Assembly (NCBI GenBank): GCA_017305665.1
Contig: JAFKKH010000030.1
Span: 1 to 64,000, forward strand
Direction: 5' to 3'
Length of the DNA stretch: 64,000 bases
Source: Hyphomicrobiales bacterium
GTDB taxonomy: Bacteria > Pseudomonadota > Alphaproteobacteria > Rhizobiales > Xanthobacteraceae
Shown: positions 36,340 through 45,603 of the stretch, one piece after another
How positions within the stretch are numbered: position 1 is the first letter of the stretch
How the letters are laid out: each line of letters starts with the position of its first letter
Made by a program: the position numbers and the translations under genes
The notes under the pieces: generated by a model
The model's database searches: none
What the model saw: only the letters and a program-made list of their open reading frames with translations
Told to the model about the DNA's origin: nothing

Positions 36340-36360
36340 TTGTCCACCAGAGCTGGATAA
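36340..36360. promoter_or_regulatory. Candidate LysR operator in the emrA/LysR divergent promoter
   Basis: TTGTCCA-N7-TGGATAA is a near-perfect inverted repeat (6 of 7 positions) just before the LysR GTG start. A related half-site, TTGGATAA, lies at 36312-36319. The same arrangement recurs before emrB at 35030-35050. LysR regulators bind such T-N11-A dyads in divergent promoters. Confidence 0.5.
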
Positions 36361-36372
36361 TCGGAGGATGAC

Positions 36373-37284
36373 GTGGACCGGCTAACCGGGTTGACCGCAT
36401 TTGCGCGGGTCGTAGAAAACGGTGGTTTTTCGGCTGCTGGCCGGCGTCTGAATATGTCCACCACCATGGTGAGCAACCACATTCAGGCGCTGGAGGATCG
36501 GCTGGGAGTCCGACTCCTCAACCGCACCACCCGAAAGATCAGCCTGACCGAAGTCGGCAAGATCTATTACGACCGCTGCATCCAGATCCTTGCCGATATC
36601 GAACAGGCAGACGATATCGCGGGCGCCTTGCAGACGACGCCGCGCGGCACGCTCAAGATTCATTGCGCAACGCACATCGTGCAGTTCGTTGCGCCCGTCC
36701 TCGCGGACTATCTGAAATCGTACCCGGAGGTGAAGGCCGATCTCACGATCGCCGAGCGCGTCGTCGACGTCATTGCAGAGGGCTTCGATCTTTCGATCCG
36801 GCTGACCCCGCCGCCGGATTCCAGCCTGATCGTTCGCAGCCTTGCCACCTGGCGGCACGTGCTGTGCTGCTCGCCGGGCTACCTGGAGCAGCACGGCCCG
36901 TTGCAGCATCTCGCCGAGCTTGCCGGACGCAACTGCCTACGTCATGTGCTCTATCCTTACGAAAACGACTGGCACTTCGCGGACGCAGCCGGCAAAACCG
37001 TCTCCGTCCGGGTCTCGGGAAACCTGCTCACGAACAGCGGCGAAACGTTGCGCGCCGCAGCCCTCGGTGGCATCGGCGTATTCCTGGCGGCGGGGTTCCT
37101 GGTTACGGACGATCTCGCCTCCGGCCGGCTGGTCCGGCTATTGCCCGACTACAAGCCGGTCGAATTCGCCATGAACGTGGTTTATCCGCACCGCCATCAT
37201 CTGTCGGCCAAGGTGCGGATGTTCATCGATCTCCTCGCACAGCACAGCGCCGATCATCAGCGACTGATGAATCCATACGGCTGA
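36373..37284 (+). CDS. LysR-family regulator, likely of emrAB
   Basis: A 303-residue LysR protein. The N-terminal winged helix (MDRLTGLTAFARVVENGGFS, then AAGRRLNMSTTMVSNHIQAL) is followed by a periplasmic-binding-type effector domain starting near residue 90 (GTLKIHCATH). The GTG at 36373 follows GGAGG by 5 bases. It is divergent from emrA-emrB, so it most likely controls the pump in response to a small ligand. It belongs to the CrgA/AaeR-like branch, in which regulators often govern aromatic-compound efflux. Confidence 0.9.
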   Translation: MDRLTGLTAFARVVENGGFSAAGRRLNMSTTMVSNHIQALEDRLGVRLLNRTTRKISLTEVGKIYYDRCIQILADIEQADDIAGALQTTPRGTLKIHCATHIVQFVAPVLADYLKSYPEVKADLTIAERVVDVIAEGFDLSIRLTPPPDSSLIVRSLATWRHVLCCSPGYLEQHGPLQHLAELAGRNCLRHVLYPYENDWHFADAAGKTVSVRVSGNLLTNSGETLRAAALGGIGVFLAAGFLVTDDLASGRLVRLLPDYKPVEFAMNVVYPHRHHLSAKVRMFIDLLAQHSADHQRLMNPYG

Positions 37285-37335
37285 ATCGCGAAGGCACGGA
37301 CAGCGTGCTTAATCGGGCTGTCCGCACACCGAAGG

Positions 37336-37737
37336 TCAGCCACGCTTCGCGGCTTCCTCACTTTCCAGTTCCTTGAATGCTTCACGCGCGTTGCGGAAGC
37401 CGTCGATGCCCGCCGGCACGCCGCAGTAGACCGCGACCTGAAGCAGGATTTCCTTGATTTCGTCCTTGGTCAGCCCGTTCTTCAGCGCGCCTTTGACATG
37501 CAGCTTCAGTTCGTGCGGCCGATTCAGCGCACCGAGCATGGCGAGATTGACGATGCTGCGGGTGCGGCGGTCGACCCCCGGTCGGGTCCACAGTGCGCCC
37601 CAGCAGAATTCCGTCGACCACTCGGCCATGGTGCGCGTGAACTCATCGGCGCCAGCAATGGACTTGTTGACGTAATCCTCGCCGAGGACTTCCTTGCGGA
37701 CCTTGAGACCTTTGTCAAACAGACTGCTCTCGCTCAT
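37336..37737 (-). CDS. 4-carboxymuconolactone decarboxylase-like protein (PcaC type)
   Basis: A 133-residue helical protein close to PcaC. It carries EFTRTMAEWSTEFCWGALW, RPGVDRRTRSIVNLAMLGAL and NRPHELKLHVKGALKNGLT. PcaC decarboxylates 4-carboxymuconolactone in the protocatechuate branch of the beta-ketoadipate pathway. No other pca gene is adjacent, so it may be a paralogue with another role. The ATG at 37737 follows GAAAGG; the frame extends to 37788 without conserved residues. It converges with the LysR gene. Confidence 0.82.
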   Translation of the reverse strand: MSESSLFDKGLKVRKEVLGEDYVNKSIAGADEFTRTMAEWSTEFCWGALWTRPGVDRRTRSIVNLAMLGALNRPHELKLHVKGALKNGLTKDEIKEILLQVAVYCGVPAGIDGFRNAREAFKELESEEAAKRG

Positions 37738-37889
37738 GACATGCCTTTCAATCGTAGCTTGAGTGGGTGATACATCATGGCATATCACGCGCGACGGAGT
37801 TAGCCGCCACGCTCATGGAGCAGCCACGCAATCCGCACCCGCAACGGATTGACAGAGCTTGCGCGACATTCAAAGGAGGATCCCTGCAC

Positions 37890-38297
37890 TCAGACTGCCT
37901 GCCCCACACCCTTGAGCACACAGCCCACGATCTTCAGGCTGCCGTCCGCCTGCGGCTCCAGCGTATACAGCGCTTCCCAGGGAACGCCATCGACATCGAC
38001 GATGTGAACATCCTGCTGGATTTGTCCGCCGGACTCCCGCACAGCACCAAATTCAAAGCTTTTGTGACGATACACCGGCGCATATTTGTTCCGCACCATC
38101 GCCACGAAGATGTCGGCTCGCGGAAACAGGCTCTGGATCGCCGGCGCTGCATACGAGTAGGCGGTCGCGGCATCGTCGCGCGCCAGCGCATCGGTTTGCG
38201 CAGTGATTACCGCACGGGCCGTCGCGATATCATCCACTGCAGCGGCAGGCGACATCAGTCCGAGGAGCAGCATGGCCAGCAGGATCAAGGCACGCAT
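37890..38297 (-). CDS. DUF4864 family secreted protein
   Basis: A 135-residue protein with a signal peptide (MRALILLAMLLLGLMSPAAA, cleavage near residue 20). The mature part has TAQTDALARDDAATAYSYAA, then IQSLFPRADIFVAMVRNKYA, the pattern of DUF4864, a SnoaL/NTF2-like fold of unknown function. It is probably periplasmic. It is divergent from the TRAP operon, 239 bases away. Confidence 0.8.
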   Translation of the reverse strand: MRALILLAMLLLGLMSPAAAVDDIATARAVITAQTDALARDDAATAYSYAAPAIQSLFPRADIFVAMVRNKYAPVYRHKSFEFGAVRESGGQIQQDVHIVDVDGVPWEALYTLEPQADGSLKIVGCVLKGVGQAV

Positions 38298-38536
38298 ATA
38301 AGCCTCCGAAACTTGTCTCCATGTACGGCGGGTGGATCAAAATGGTTTCGATTCACCAGCCGCAAATCAAGGATTTTGCGACCGACCGCACGCAGGCGAT
38401 GTGGCAGCGCACGATGATTCACATGCTACTAAAGTCATATACTCACTGGAATGGCGGTATCTCTTCCGATAGGATTTTATCACGGGCCTAAACGATCCCA
38501 AGATCGATAACGACAAGAGATTCCGGGGAGGAACGT

Positions 38537-39532
38537 ATGAAGCGAATTTCGACGCTATTGGCGACCGCCGTTGTCGCCGCCGCATTCACTGGTGCGGCGC
38601 AGGCCCAGATCACGATGAAGGCCTCGCACCAGTTTCCGGGCGGCAAAGGCGACGTTCGTGACGACATGGTGCAGATGATCGCCAAGGAAGTCGGCGCGGC
38701 GAATGTCGGCATCACCATCCAGGTCTATCCGGGCGCATCGCTGTTCAAGCCGAAGGACCAGTGGAATGCGATGGTCAACGGTCAACTCGACATCACGCTG
38801 TTTCCGCTCGATTACGCCAGCGGCAAGGCACCGGTGTTCAGCGCAACGCTGATGCCCGGCTTGATCCGCAGCCAGGACCGCGCCAAACGCATCAACGATT
38901 CGCAATTCATGAAGGACATGCATGCCGAGATCGAAAAGCGCGGCGTGATCGTTCTGTCCGACGCGTGGTTCGCCGGCGGAATGGCTGCCAAAGGCAAATG
39001 CGTCCAGCATCCGAAGGATCTGGCCGGTCTGAAATTCCGCGCTGCAGGCCCGACGTTCGCAGCGATGTGGGAAGCGGCCGGCGCCAGCATCGTCACACCA
39101 CCCTCGAACGAGGTTTACAATGCTTTCCAGACGGGCGTCATCGATGCGACCGACACCAGTCTCGGTACCTTCGGCTCAACCCGTCTCTACGAGGTCACCA
39201 CGTGTCTGACCGCGCCGGGCGACAATGCATTGTGGTTCATGTACGAGCCGGTGTTGATGTCGAAGAAGAACTTTGACCGGCTCAACAAGCAACAGAAAGA
39301 CGCGATCATCGCTGCCGGCAAGAAGGCGCAGGCCTACTATGAAGGCAAGGCGAACGCCGTGAATGACGAGACCCTCAAGCAATTCACGGATCACAAGGAC
39401 AAGGTCGTTACGCTTACCAACGACGAATTTGACGCGTGGATGGCCCTGGCCAAAAAGACCTCGTTCGCAAAATTCGCCAAGGAAGTCCCGAACGGCCAGA
39501 AGCTGATCGACGAAGCTCTGGCGGTGAAGTAA
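38537..39532 (+). CDS. TRAP transporter solute-binding protein (DctP family)
   Basis: A 331-residue periplasmic receptor. The signal peptide ends near residue 24 (GAAQAQ). The mature part has the DctP pattern: LFKPKDQWNAMVNGQLDITL, then LAGLKFRAAGPTFAAMWEAA with the arginine that binds the ligand carboxylate, and NEVYNAFQTGVIDATDTS. It delivers an organic acid to the downstream small and large permease subunits. GGGGAGG precedes the ATG. The ligand is unknown. An RNA hairpin separates it from the permease genes. Confidence 0.9.
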   Translation: MKRISTLLATAVVAAAFTGAAQAQITMKASHQFPGGKGDVRDDMVQMIAKEVGAANVGITIQVYPGASLFKPKDQWNAMVNGQLDITLFPLDYASGKAPVFSATLMPGLIRSQDRAKRINDSQFMKDMHAEIEKRGVIVLSDAWFAGGMAAKGKCVQHPKDLAGLKFRAAGPTFAAMWEAAGASIVTPPSNEVYNAFQTGVIDATDTSLGTFGSTRLYEVTTCLTAPGDNALWFMYEPVLMSKKNFDRLNKQQKDAIIAAGKKAQAYYEGKANAVNDETLKQFTDHKDKVVTLTNDEFDAWMALAKKTSFAKFAKEVPNGQKLIDEALAVK

Positions 39533-39542
39533 CGAAGACAGC

Positions 39543-39571
39543 AAGGGGTCGGCATGCATCGCCGGCCCCTT
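39543..39571 (+). terminator. Stem-loop between binding-protein and permease genes of the TRAP operon
   Basis: GGGGTCGGC (39545-39553) and GCCGGCCCC (39561-39569) form a 9-bp stem, extended by two A-T pairs, with a 7-base loop; TTTCCTT follows. It begins 11 bases after the receptor stop. Such a stem probably protects the receptor mRNA or ends part of the transcription, giving more receptor than permease. Confidence 0.65.
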
Positions 39572-39595
39572 TCCTTCAAACAGGCAAACCCTCCA

Positions 39596-40162
39596 ATGGA
39601 CGGCTTTATCCGAGCGGTGACATTCCTGTCGCGCGTCACCGGCGTGGTCGGCGCCCTTTTAATCGGCTTCGCCGTGTTCGCGATCTGCGACATGGTGGTC
39701 GAGCGCTACATTTTCAACATGACGACGGTCTGGCAGATCGATGTCGTGACTTATTGCATCGTCGGAGCGACCTTTGTCGCCAGCCCCTATGTCTTGATGA
39801 CGCGCGGTCACGTCAACGTCGACATCCTGCCCCTGCATGTCGGTCCGACGACGCGGTTCTGGCTGGCCCTCGTCACGAGTCTGGTCGCCTGCGCGTTCTG
39901 CGTCATCGCCTTCGTGCTGTGCACAGCATACTGGTATCAGGCCTATAGTGAGCGCTGGCTATCCGATACCGTGTGGCGTTCACGACTCTGGATCCCACTG
40001 CTCGCCATGCCGGTCGGCCTGTGTCTGGTCTCGCTACAGTATATCGTGGACATTCTCGCGCTCCTGACAGGCCGCACGCCGCCCTTCGGCATCAAGGACA
40101 AAGAGAGCGCCGAGGATGTCGCGCGCGCCCACGCCGAGCAAGCACTGGGAGGCGCAGAATGA
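39596..40162 (+). CDS. TRAP transporter small permease subunit (DctQ family)
   Basis: A 188-residue protein with four membrane segments and the DctQ pattern (VVERYIFNMTTVWQIDVVTY, WIPLLAMPVGLCLVSLQYIV). It pairs with the large DctM subunit. I chose the ATG at 39596, which opens MDGFIRAVTFLSRV; an earlier in-frame ATG at 39554 falls inside the hairpin. Its stop overlaps the DctM start by 4 bases. Confidence 0.87.
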   Translation: MDGFIRAVTFLSRVTGVVGALLIGFAVFAICDMVVERYIFNMTTVWQIDVVTYCIVGATFVASPYVLMTRGHVNVDILPLHVGPTTRFWLALVTSLVACAFCVIAFVLCTAYWYQAYSERWLSDTVWRSRLWIPLLAMPVGLCLVSLQYIVDILALLTGRTPPFGIKDKESAEDVARAHAEQALGGAE

Positions 40163-41481
40163 GTCCGACCACACAAGGCGCGATCGTTCTCGTTGTCACG
40201 CTGCTGATGCTGCTGTCGGGAATCCCGGTCGCCTTCGGCCTCGGCGCGATTGCCGTCGCCTTCCTCGCCGTCTTTCAAGGCTTCGATTCGCTGCATGTCG
40301 TGGCCGAAACGCTATGGTCCGGCCTCGACGACTTTGCGCTCGTCTCTATCCCCATGTTCGTGATGATGGGCGCTGCGATCGGCTCTTCTCCCGCCGGCAA
40401 GGATCTCTACGAGGCACTCGACCGCTGGCTGTATCGACTGCCCGGCGGACTCGTGGTGTCGAACCTCGGCGCCTGCGCCATCTTCGCCGCATTGACGGGC
40501 TCGTCGCCGGCCTGCTGCGCAGCGATCGGAAAGATGGGCATCCCGGAGATGCGCCGCCGCGGCTATCCGGATGAAGTCGCCACCGGCTCGATCTGCGCCG
40601 GCGGCACACTCGGAATTCTGATTCCGCCGTCCGTCACCTTCATCCTATATGGCATCGCCACCGAAACCTCGATCGGCCGTCTTTTTATCGCGGGCGTTCT
40701 GCCGGGACTGTTGCTGACCGGCCTGTTCATGATCTGGACGATCTTTGCGATCTGGCGCAAGGGCTTCAAGTCGCATGCGCAAGGCTTCCGCTACTCCTGG
40801 AAGGAAAAGTTCGAGGCGGTGCCGAAGATTACACCGTTCCTCTTCATCATCGCCGGCGTGATGTACGTGCTCTACGGTGGCATCGCCACCCCCTCGGAAG
40901 CTGCGGGTGTCGGCGCTGCGTTGTGCCTGATCCTCGCCATTATCATTTACCGTCTCTACAAGCCGGAACAGATTTGGCACATCCTGCGCGACACGCTGCG
41001 CGAATCCGTGATGATCCTGACCATCATCGCGGCCGCGGTGCTGTTCGGCTACATGCTGACGTCACTGTACCTGACACAGACGCTGGCGCAGGGCATCGCC
41101 GATATGCACGCCAATAAGTGGGTGCTGATGTTCCTCATCAACATCTTCCTGCTGGTATGCGGCTTCTTCATTCCGCCGGCGGCGATCATCCTGATGACCA
41201 GCCCGATCCTGCTGCCGATCATCACGGCTGCCGGCTTCGATCCGATCTGGTTCGGCGTGATCCTGACGATCAACATGGAGATCGGCCTGATCCATCCGCC
41301 GGTCGGATTGAACATCTACATCGTCAACGCCATCGCGCCCGACGTACCGCTTGCCAAGGTGATGTGGGGAACCCTGCCCTACGTGATCTGCATGATGCTG
41401 GCGATCGTGATCCTCTGCATTTTCCCGGAGATTGCGACCTGGCTCCCCAACACGCTGATGGGGCCCGCGATCGGTAAGTAA
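40159..41481 (+). CDS. TRAP transporter large permease subunit (DctM family)
   Basis: A 440-residue ion-coupled transporter subunit with about 12 membrane segments. Family motifs are FALVSIPMFVMMGAAIGSS, GGTLGILIPPSVTFILYGIA and NMEIGLIHPPVGLNIYIVNA. It carries out sodium- or proton-driven uptake of the acid captured by the DctP protein. Translation is coupled to the small subunit by a 4-base overlap. It is the last gene of the operon. Confidence 0.93.
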   Translation: MSPTTQGAIVLVVTLLMLLSGIPVAFGLGAIAVAFLAVFQGFDSLHVVAETLWSGLDDFALVSIPMFVMMGAAIGSSPAGKDLYEALDRWLYRLPGGLVVSNLGACAIFAALTGSSPACCAAIGKMGIPEMRRRGYPDEVATGSICAGGTLGILIPPSVTFILYGIATETSIGRLFIAGVLPGLLLTGLFMIWTIFAIWRKGFKSHAQGFRYSWKEKFEAVPKITPFLFIIAGVMYVLYGGIATPSEAAGVGAALCLILAIIIYRLYKPEQIWHILRDTLRESVMILTIIAAAVLFGYMLTSLYLTQTLAQGIADMHANKWVLMFLINIFLLVCGFFIPPAAIILMTSPILLPIITAAGFDPIWFGVILTINMEIGLIHPPVGLNIYIVNAIAPDVPLAKVMWGTLPYVICMMLAIVILCIFPEIATWLPNTLMGPAIGK

Positions 41482-41610
41482 AGGCAGCGAAGGTGCGGTG
41501 GCGGTCGGAACCGCGGCTGATGGCGGCTCCGACGCGGGTACCGCACTCCTCATCTTCAAGGGGAGCTCAGCCCAGCGTTTAATTCGGCGCGTTGCCGCAA
41601 TTAGTTGCGG

Positions 41611-42114
41611 CTAATCAACCGGCTGAACAGCGCAGAACTCACGATTGAAATGAACGAGCGGCCTCTTGTCCGGCTGAAGTCTGGCATTCTTGACCTCGCA
41701 GAAGAACACGGAGTGCTGCCCGATCACCGTCTCTTGGATAACGTCGCAATCGAGGACGGCGAGCGCATCAATGAGTGCAGGGACACCACTTGCCATTTCG
41801 ATCCACTTTTTTTCGTCAAACCGCTGCGGGCCTTTCACCTTGGACGATGAAAACAACTCGGCGAGGCTCGTATGATTGTGCGACAGGACGTTGACGCTCA
41901 CGCGCCTCGTCGCGCTCATGATGCCGTGAGCGCCGGCGGCGCGGTTGACGCACGCGACAAGTGAGGGTGGATCCATGGTCAACGAACAAACGGCGGTCAT
42001 AGTCAGGCCATGCCACTCACCGCTGCTGTTCGTCGCCACAATGCAGACGCCTCCGGCAAGAAGCCGCATGCTTTGCTTGAACACGTCAGATGAAATCGGC
42101 GTCTCGCTGGTCAC
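41611..42114 (-). CDS. Flavin reductase of a two-component monooxygenase
   Basis: A 167-residue FMN-binding split-barrel protein of the HpaC/HsaB class. It has MRLLAGGVCIVATNSSGEWHG, then LTMTAVCSLTMDPPSLVACV. Such reductases use NAD(P)H to supply free reduced flavin to a separate oxygenase. The GTG at 42114 follows AGGGAAG. The oxygenase gene ends 123 bases upstream on the same strand, so the pair forms a natural two-component system. Confidence 0.87.
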   Translation of the reverse strand: MTSETPISSDVFKQSMRLLAGGVCIVATNSSGEWHGLTMTAVCSLTMDPPSLVACVNRAAGAHGIMSATRRVSVNVLSHNHTSLAELFSSSKVKGPQRFDEKKWIEMASGVPALIDALAVLDCDVIQETVIGQHSVFFCEVKNARLQPDKRPLVHFNREFCAVQPVD

Positions 42115-42237
42115 GCCACTTCCCTGTGAAATTGCTGGATAAGTCGTGAACTGCCACTAACGGAACAAACTGCAATGTAGCCGGTTCTTCCGGCAGACAT
42201 TCCGTCAGTCGCGGTTTCGATGTCTTAAATCCGGAGA

Positions 42238-43458
42238 TCAGGCGAACGGTGCCATTCGAGGATTTTCGCCGAGATCGCCCGTCAACTGAAATTGGCCCAT
42301 CATGCCGGACACCGTATCGAAATCGACCACGGCGTGGTGACATGCCGTATTGATATCGCGGAAAGCACGGTAGACCGCGTTGCCCTCGTAGAGGCCATGC
42401 GCGCCGGCCGCAGCATAAAGACGCTCGATCGCCCGGCGGCTTAACTCAACCACATACGCTGCATCCCAGCGCATCTGGATGCGATCTTGCGCCGACATTG
42501 GAGCCTGATCGATTGCCATCAAGGTATCGAAGCGGCCACACATGTCACCGAGAAGTCGCCGCGCAGCGGTGACTTCTGCCATAGATTCCGCCACACGCTT
42601 CTGCATGCTGGCATTCGCGGCCTTGACCACACCGTATGGCGTCGTGCGCTTGGATGTCGCTTGCACAAAAGCCCTCACGCCGGCTTCAGCCATGCCGAGA
42701 ACCGAGCCAGACAGCATGGCCGGAAGGCCGGAGTAGACGGAAAGCCGGTAAGTCGGCGCCTTTGCATGCGGGCTGAGGCCGAGGAAAGTCGGGTGCGTCG
42801 GCATAACGCGATGCTCCGGTATGAACGCGTTATTCACGACAAGATCCTTCGATCCCGTGCCCCGCATCCCCAGGGTGTGCCAGGTGTCATCGAGCGTGAC
42901 ATCGGCGCGCGGCACCATCACGTGATGGATGACGTAGCCGTCAGGCTCGGGATTGGAAGCTTTGGTCCCGAGGATGAACCAGGGAGAATGATCGGACCCG
43001 CTGCCGAACTGCCACCGTCCGGTGAGCCGCCAGCCTCCGTCCACCCGCTCGATCACACCTTGTGGCGCCAGGGAGCCGGCAATGAGATTGTCGGCGTCGC
43101 CTTCGTAGATTTCCTTCTGACATTTATCAGGAAACCTGCCGATGATGTAGTCGTGAGCCACACAGACCATCAACACCCAGCTCGCCGCCGAGCACACATT
43201 GCCGATCTCCGCGCAACACCAGATGTGAGCGCTTGGCGAGAGCTCGTATCCGCCGAACTGCCTCGGCGTGATCATGCGCGCCAGGCCCGATTCCCGGAGA
43301 GCGTTTGCTGCGTCATCGCTGAGGCGACGCAGCTTGTCGCTCTCATGCGTGGTGGCGGCAAGCCGGGGAAGAATTGAGCGTACCGCAGCCTTGTAATCGA
43401 AATCCGAGGCGATCGCGCCTTCCGGGTGAACCTTGCCTGGTGCGAGGGCGCTATTCAT
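42238..43458 (-). CDS. Flavin-dependent monooxygenase, acyl-CoA dehydrogenase fold (HsaA/DszC-like)
   Basis: A 406-residue protein with the acyl-CoA dehydrogenase fold but with sequence features of group D flavin monooxygenases. These include TPRQFGGYELSPSAHIWCCA, CSAASWVLMVCVAHDYIIGR (N-terminal helical part), GWRLTGRWQFGSGSDHSPW (beta barrel) and DTWHTLGMRGTGSKDLVV. HsaA, DszC and related enzymes hydroxylate aromatic or sulfur/nitrogen compounds using free reduced flavin. An AAGGAG site supports the ATG at 43458. The adjacent flavin reductase and the divergent LysR regulator fit a catabolic role. The substrate is unknown. Confidence 0.85.
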   Translation of the reverse strand: MNSALAPGKVHPEGAIASDFDYKAAVRSILPRLAATTHESDKLRRLSDDAANALRESGLARMITPRQFGGYELSPSAHIWCCAEIGNVCSAASWVLMVCVAHDYIIGRFPDKCQKEIYEGDADNLIAGSLAPQGVIERVDGGWRLTGRWQFGSGSDHSPWFILGTKASNPEPDGYVIHHVMVPRADVTLDDTWHTLGMRGTGSKDLVVNNAFIPEHRVMPTHPTFLGLSPHAKAPTYRLSVYSGLPAMLSGSVLGMAEAGVRAFVQATSKRTTPYGVVKAANASMQKRVAESMAEVTAARRLLGDMCGRFDTLMAIDQAPMSAQDRIQMRWDAAYVVELSRRAIERLYAAAGAHGLYEGNAVYRAFRDINTACHHAVVDFDTVSGMMGQFQLTGDLGENPRMAPFA

Positions 43459-43613
43459 TCTGCATCTCCTTGTAACCATCCATGAACTGGCGGCTCATCG
43501 AACTGACCTGCGACGCTCGGCAACCTGCCAGCGCCGACTTTCATGCACGGGCCGGAAGCCGTGTTGAGGTGTGTAGCCATTGCGTCATGATGTTGGCCGA
43601 CTTGAACTAAGTC

Positions 43614-43645
43614 AAATTCATAGTAATAATTCTTTGTATGAACTC
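43614..43645. promoter_or_regulatory. Candidate LysR operator overlapping the LysR start codon
   Basis: AAATTCAT (43614-43621), a 16-base spacer and ATGAACTC (43638-43645) form an inverted repeat whose right half includes the LysR start codon. The same arrangement with a perfect palindrome is at 48730-48761, ahead of the amidohydrolase operon. It is well placed for autoregulation and for control of the divergent monooxygenase gene. Confidence 0.55.
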
Positions 43646-44579
43646 AGCTAATGATCATCTCGACCTGAATTTGCTGCGTGTCTTCTTCGCGATTTGGGAT
43701 CTTCGCAGCCTCACCGCCGCGGGCGACCGCCTCGGCCTGACCCAGCCGGCCATCAGCCATGCTCTGCGGCGACTGCGGGAACGCTTCGGCGATCCGTTGT
43801 TCGTCAGAGTGGCAAACCGCATGCTTCCGACCGATGCGGCGGTTCGCTTGCACGAGCCCCTCGATCAGGCTTTCGAGTTGCTCAATCGCACGTTGCAGAG
43901 CGGCATCGTATTCGATCCGCGAGTGACCGAGCGCACCTTCAGGGTGGCCATGTCGGATATTGCCGAGGTCTACATCCTGCCCCGGCTGATGAGCGAGTTG
44001 TCGCGCATCTCACCGTTTGTCCGCGTTCACGTCGTCCCCTTATTCCCGGACAGCGTGGCGAATTCGATGCGATCGGGCGAGATCGATCTCGCCATTGGTG
44101 CCGTCAGCGTACCCGACAAGGACCTTGTCAGTATCGACACGTTCAGCGATCGGTACATTTGCCTGGTGCGCGCAGGCCACCCGGTTGCTAAGTCAAGGCT
44201 TACGCGGTCGAGCTTTTCAAAACTGCGCTTCTTCTACGCACGAACCACGTCCTCGATCTATCAATTGGCCGAGCAGTGGCTCTCCGACGAAGACGCTCGG
44301 CCACGGATCGCGGTTCGCGGGCATTTCACCACCGCCCCCGAGATCGTTCGCCGTTCAGACCTGGCAGCGATTTTCCCGCGGCTGTTGGCTCTGGATCTGC
44401 ATCGCGCCAAGGATTTCCGGCTGCTGGATCTTCCGTTCGATCTCCCCTCGATGGACATCAGGGTGCATAGCCACGCACGCTTTGCCAACGACACCGGCAT
44501 CAGGTGGATGTGTCAGACGAGCGCAGCCATCCTGAGCAAGGCCACCGACGGCCTGCTCGCAAAAATGAACCGGCAATGA
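43638..44579 (+). CDS. LysR-family regulator (NahR/NodD-like branch)
   Basis: A 313-residue LysR protein. Its opening LDLNLLRVFFAIWDLRSLTA, then GLTQPAISHALRRLRERFGD and PLFVR, is typical of the NahR/NodD/SyrM branch, many members of which sense aromatic compounds. The effector domain starts near residue 95 (RTFRVAMSDIAEVYILPRL). It is divergent from the monooxygenase pair and ends 25 bases before the convergent ABC binding-protein gene. The repeated leader sequence suggests that it also controls the amidohydrolase-ABC operon. Confidence 0.9.
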   Translation: MNSANDHLDLNLLRVFFAIWDLRSLTAAGDRLGLTQPAISHALRRLRERFGDPLFVRVANRMLPTDAAVRLHEPLDQAFELLNRTLQSGIVFDPRVTERTFRVAMSDIAEVYILPRLMSELSRISPFVRVHVVPLFPDSVANSMRSGEIDLAIGAVSVPDKDLVSIDTFSDRYICLVRAGHPVAKSRLTRSSFSKLRFFYARTTSSIYQLAEQWLSDEDARPRIAVRGHFTTAPEIVRRSDLAAIFPRLLALDLHRAKDFRLLDLPFDLPSMDIRVHSHARFANDTGIRWMCQTSAAILSKATDGLLAKMNRQ

Positions 44580-44604
44580 CAGGGCACCGCCCCTCGACAA
44601 CGCC

Positions 44605-45576
44605 TCACTTCCGGGGGTCGAAACGGGTCGAGAAGGCCGCGGCGGGGACCGTGTCGAGATAACCGCCGCCCATCACATCGTTTGCCATTCCGGCAAAACG
44701 CCTGAGGGACTCGATAGTGGCCTCATTCCACGTCGTCGTGTAATCCGCGAGCACGCGTTTGCGCAGCAGCGCGACGGCGGCGGGTTCGAGGCCGTACTTC
44801 TTGCCGTAAGCTTCAAAGACCTCGGGGTGAGTCTTCACGTAATCGAGTGCCTCGAGCCATGCCTTCGTGAAATTCGTCAGCGCTTCCGGCGAGGATTTCA
44901 TGAAGTCGTCATTCGTCGAGTAGCCGATCCAGAGGAAATCGTCGCCCGTGCCGGCCTTGTAGGCGTCGGCGAGGTTACCGATGGATCTGTACTTGCCGGA
45001 TCCCTCGAGCTTGGCGGCGAGCGGATCGAACATCACGGCAGCTTCAATCTCGCCCTTGTCGAGCAGCGCTGGAAGCAGGCCGGGTCCGGCAAACTGCAGG
45101 TCGCCTGTTTTACCCGGATCGAACCCGTGAAATTTTGATGTGATCACCCGAAACAGCACGGTGGCCGTGCCGGCTGCGCCCGCGAACGAGCCGACCTTTT
45201 TGCCCTTGAGGTCGGCGATGCTCTTGATCGGCGACGCGTTCGGCACGATGACGTCGACCGTCACCCCGCGCCCGACGGGAAATATCATCGTGACCGGAAA
45301 GCCCTTGCTCCGAAACTGAGCGATGGCGGTCCAGCCCCCGAAGCCGACATCGACGTCCTTGCCGCGGATGGCCGTGAAGAGCCCGTCGAGAGTCGGATAG
45401 GCACGATACTCAGCCGCAATGCCATATTTGCGGTCTATTCCCTGATCGATCATGGCGCGCGACCCAATCTCGTTAAGGGATTGCGCGAGATCTCCGATCC
45501 GCACTTTGACCTGGGCAGTGGCGGCACCGCATGTGGTGAGCATGACGGCGGCGAAAATACCGATACGGAAAAACAT
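44605..45576 (-). CDS. ABC transporter substrate-binding protein (taurine/nitrate type)
   Basis: A 323-residue periplasmic protein with a signal peptide (MFFRIGIFAAVMLTTCGAATAQ). The mature part has the NMT1-like segment SIADLKGKKVGSFAGAAGTA near residue 120 and GLFTAIRGKDVDVGFGGWTA. An AAGGAGGGG site fixes the ATG at 45576. It is the last gene of the minus-strand set amidohydrolase-permease-ATPase-binding protein. The ligand is probably the substrate of the amidohydrolase or the monooxygenase. Confidence 0.86.
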   Translation of the reverse strand: MFFRIGIFAAVMLTTCGAATAQVKVRIGDLAQSLNEIGSRAMIDQGIDRKYGIAAEYRAYPTLDGLFTAIRGKDVDVGFGGWTAIAQFRSKGFPVTMIFPVGRGVTVDVIVPNASPIKSIADLKGKKVGSFAGAAGTATVLFRVITSKFHGFDPGKTGDLQFAGPGLLPALLDKGEIEAAVMFDPLAAKLEGSGKYRSIGNLADAYKAGTGDDFLWIGYSTNDDFMKSSPEALTNFTKAWLEALDYVKTHPEVFEAYGKKYGLEPAAVALLRKRVLADYTTTWNEATIESLRRFAGMANDVMGGGYLDTVPAAAFSTRFDPRK

Positions 45577-45603
45577 ACTCCCCTCCTTGATGTTCAATTT
45601 CGA

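Noticed and set aside
42238-43458. Calling the monooxygenase a true acyl-CoA dehydrogenase
   Set aside because: The adjacent flavin reductase and the HsaA/DszC-like sequence features favour a flavin-dependent monooxygenase; no CoA-ligase or beta-oxidation gene is nearby.
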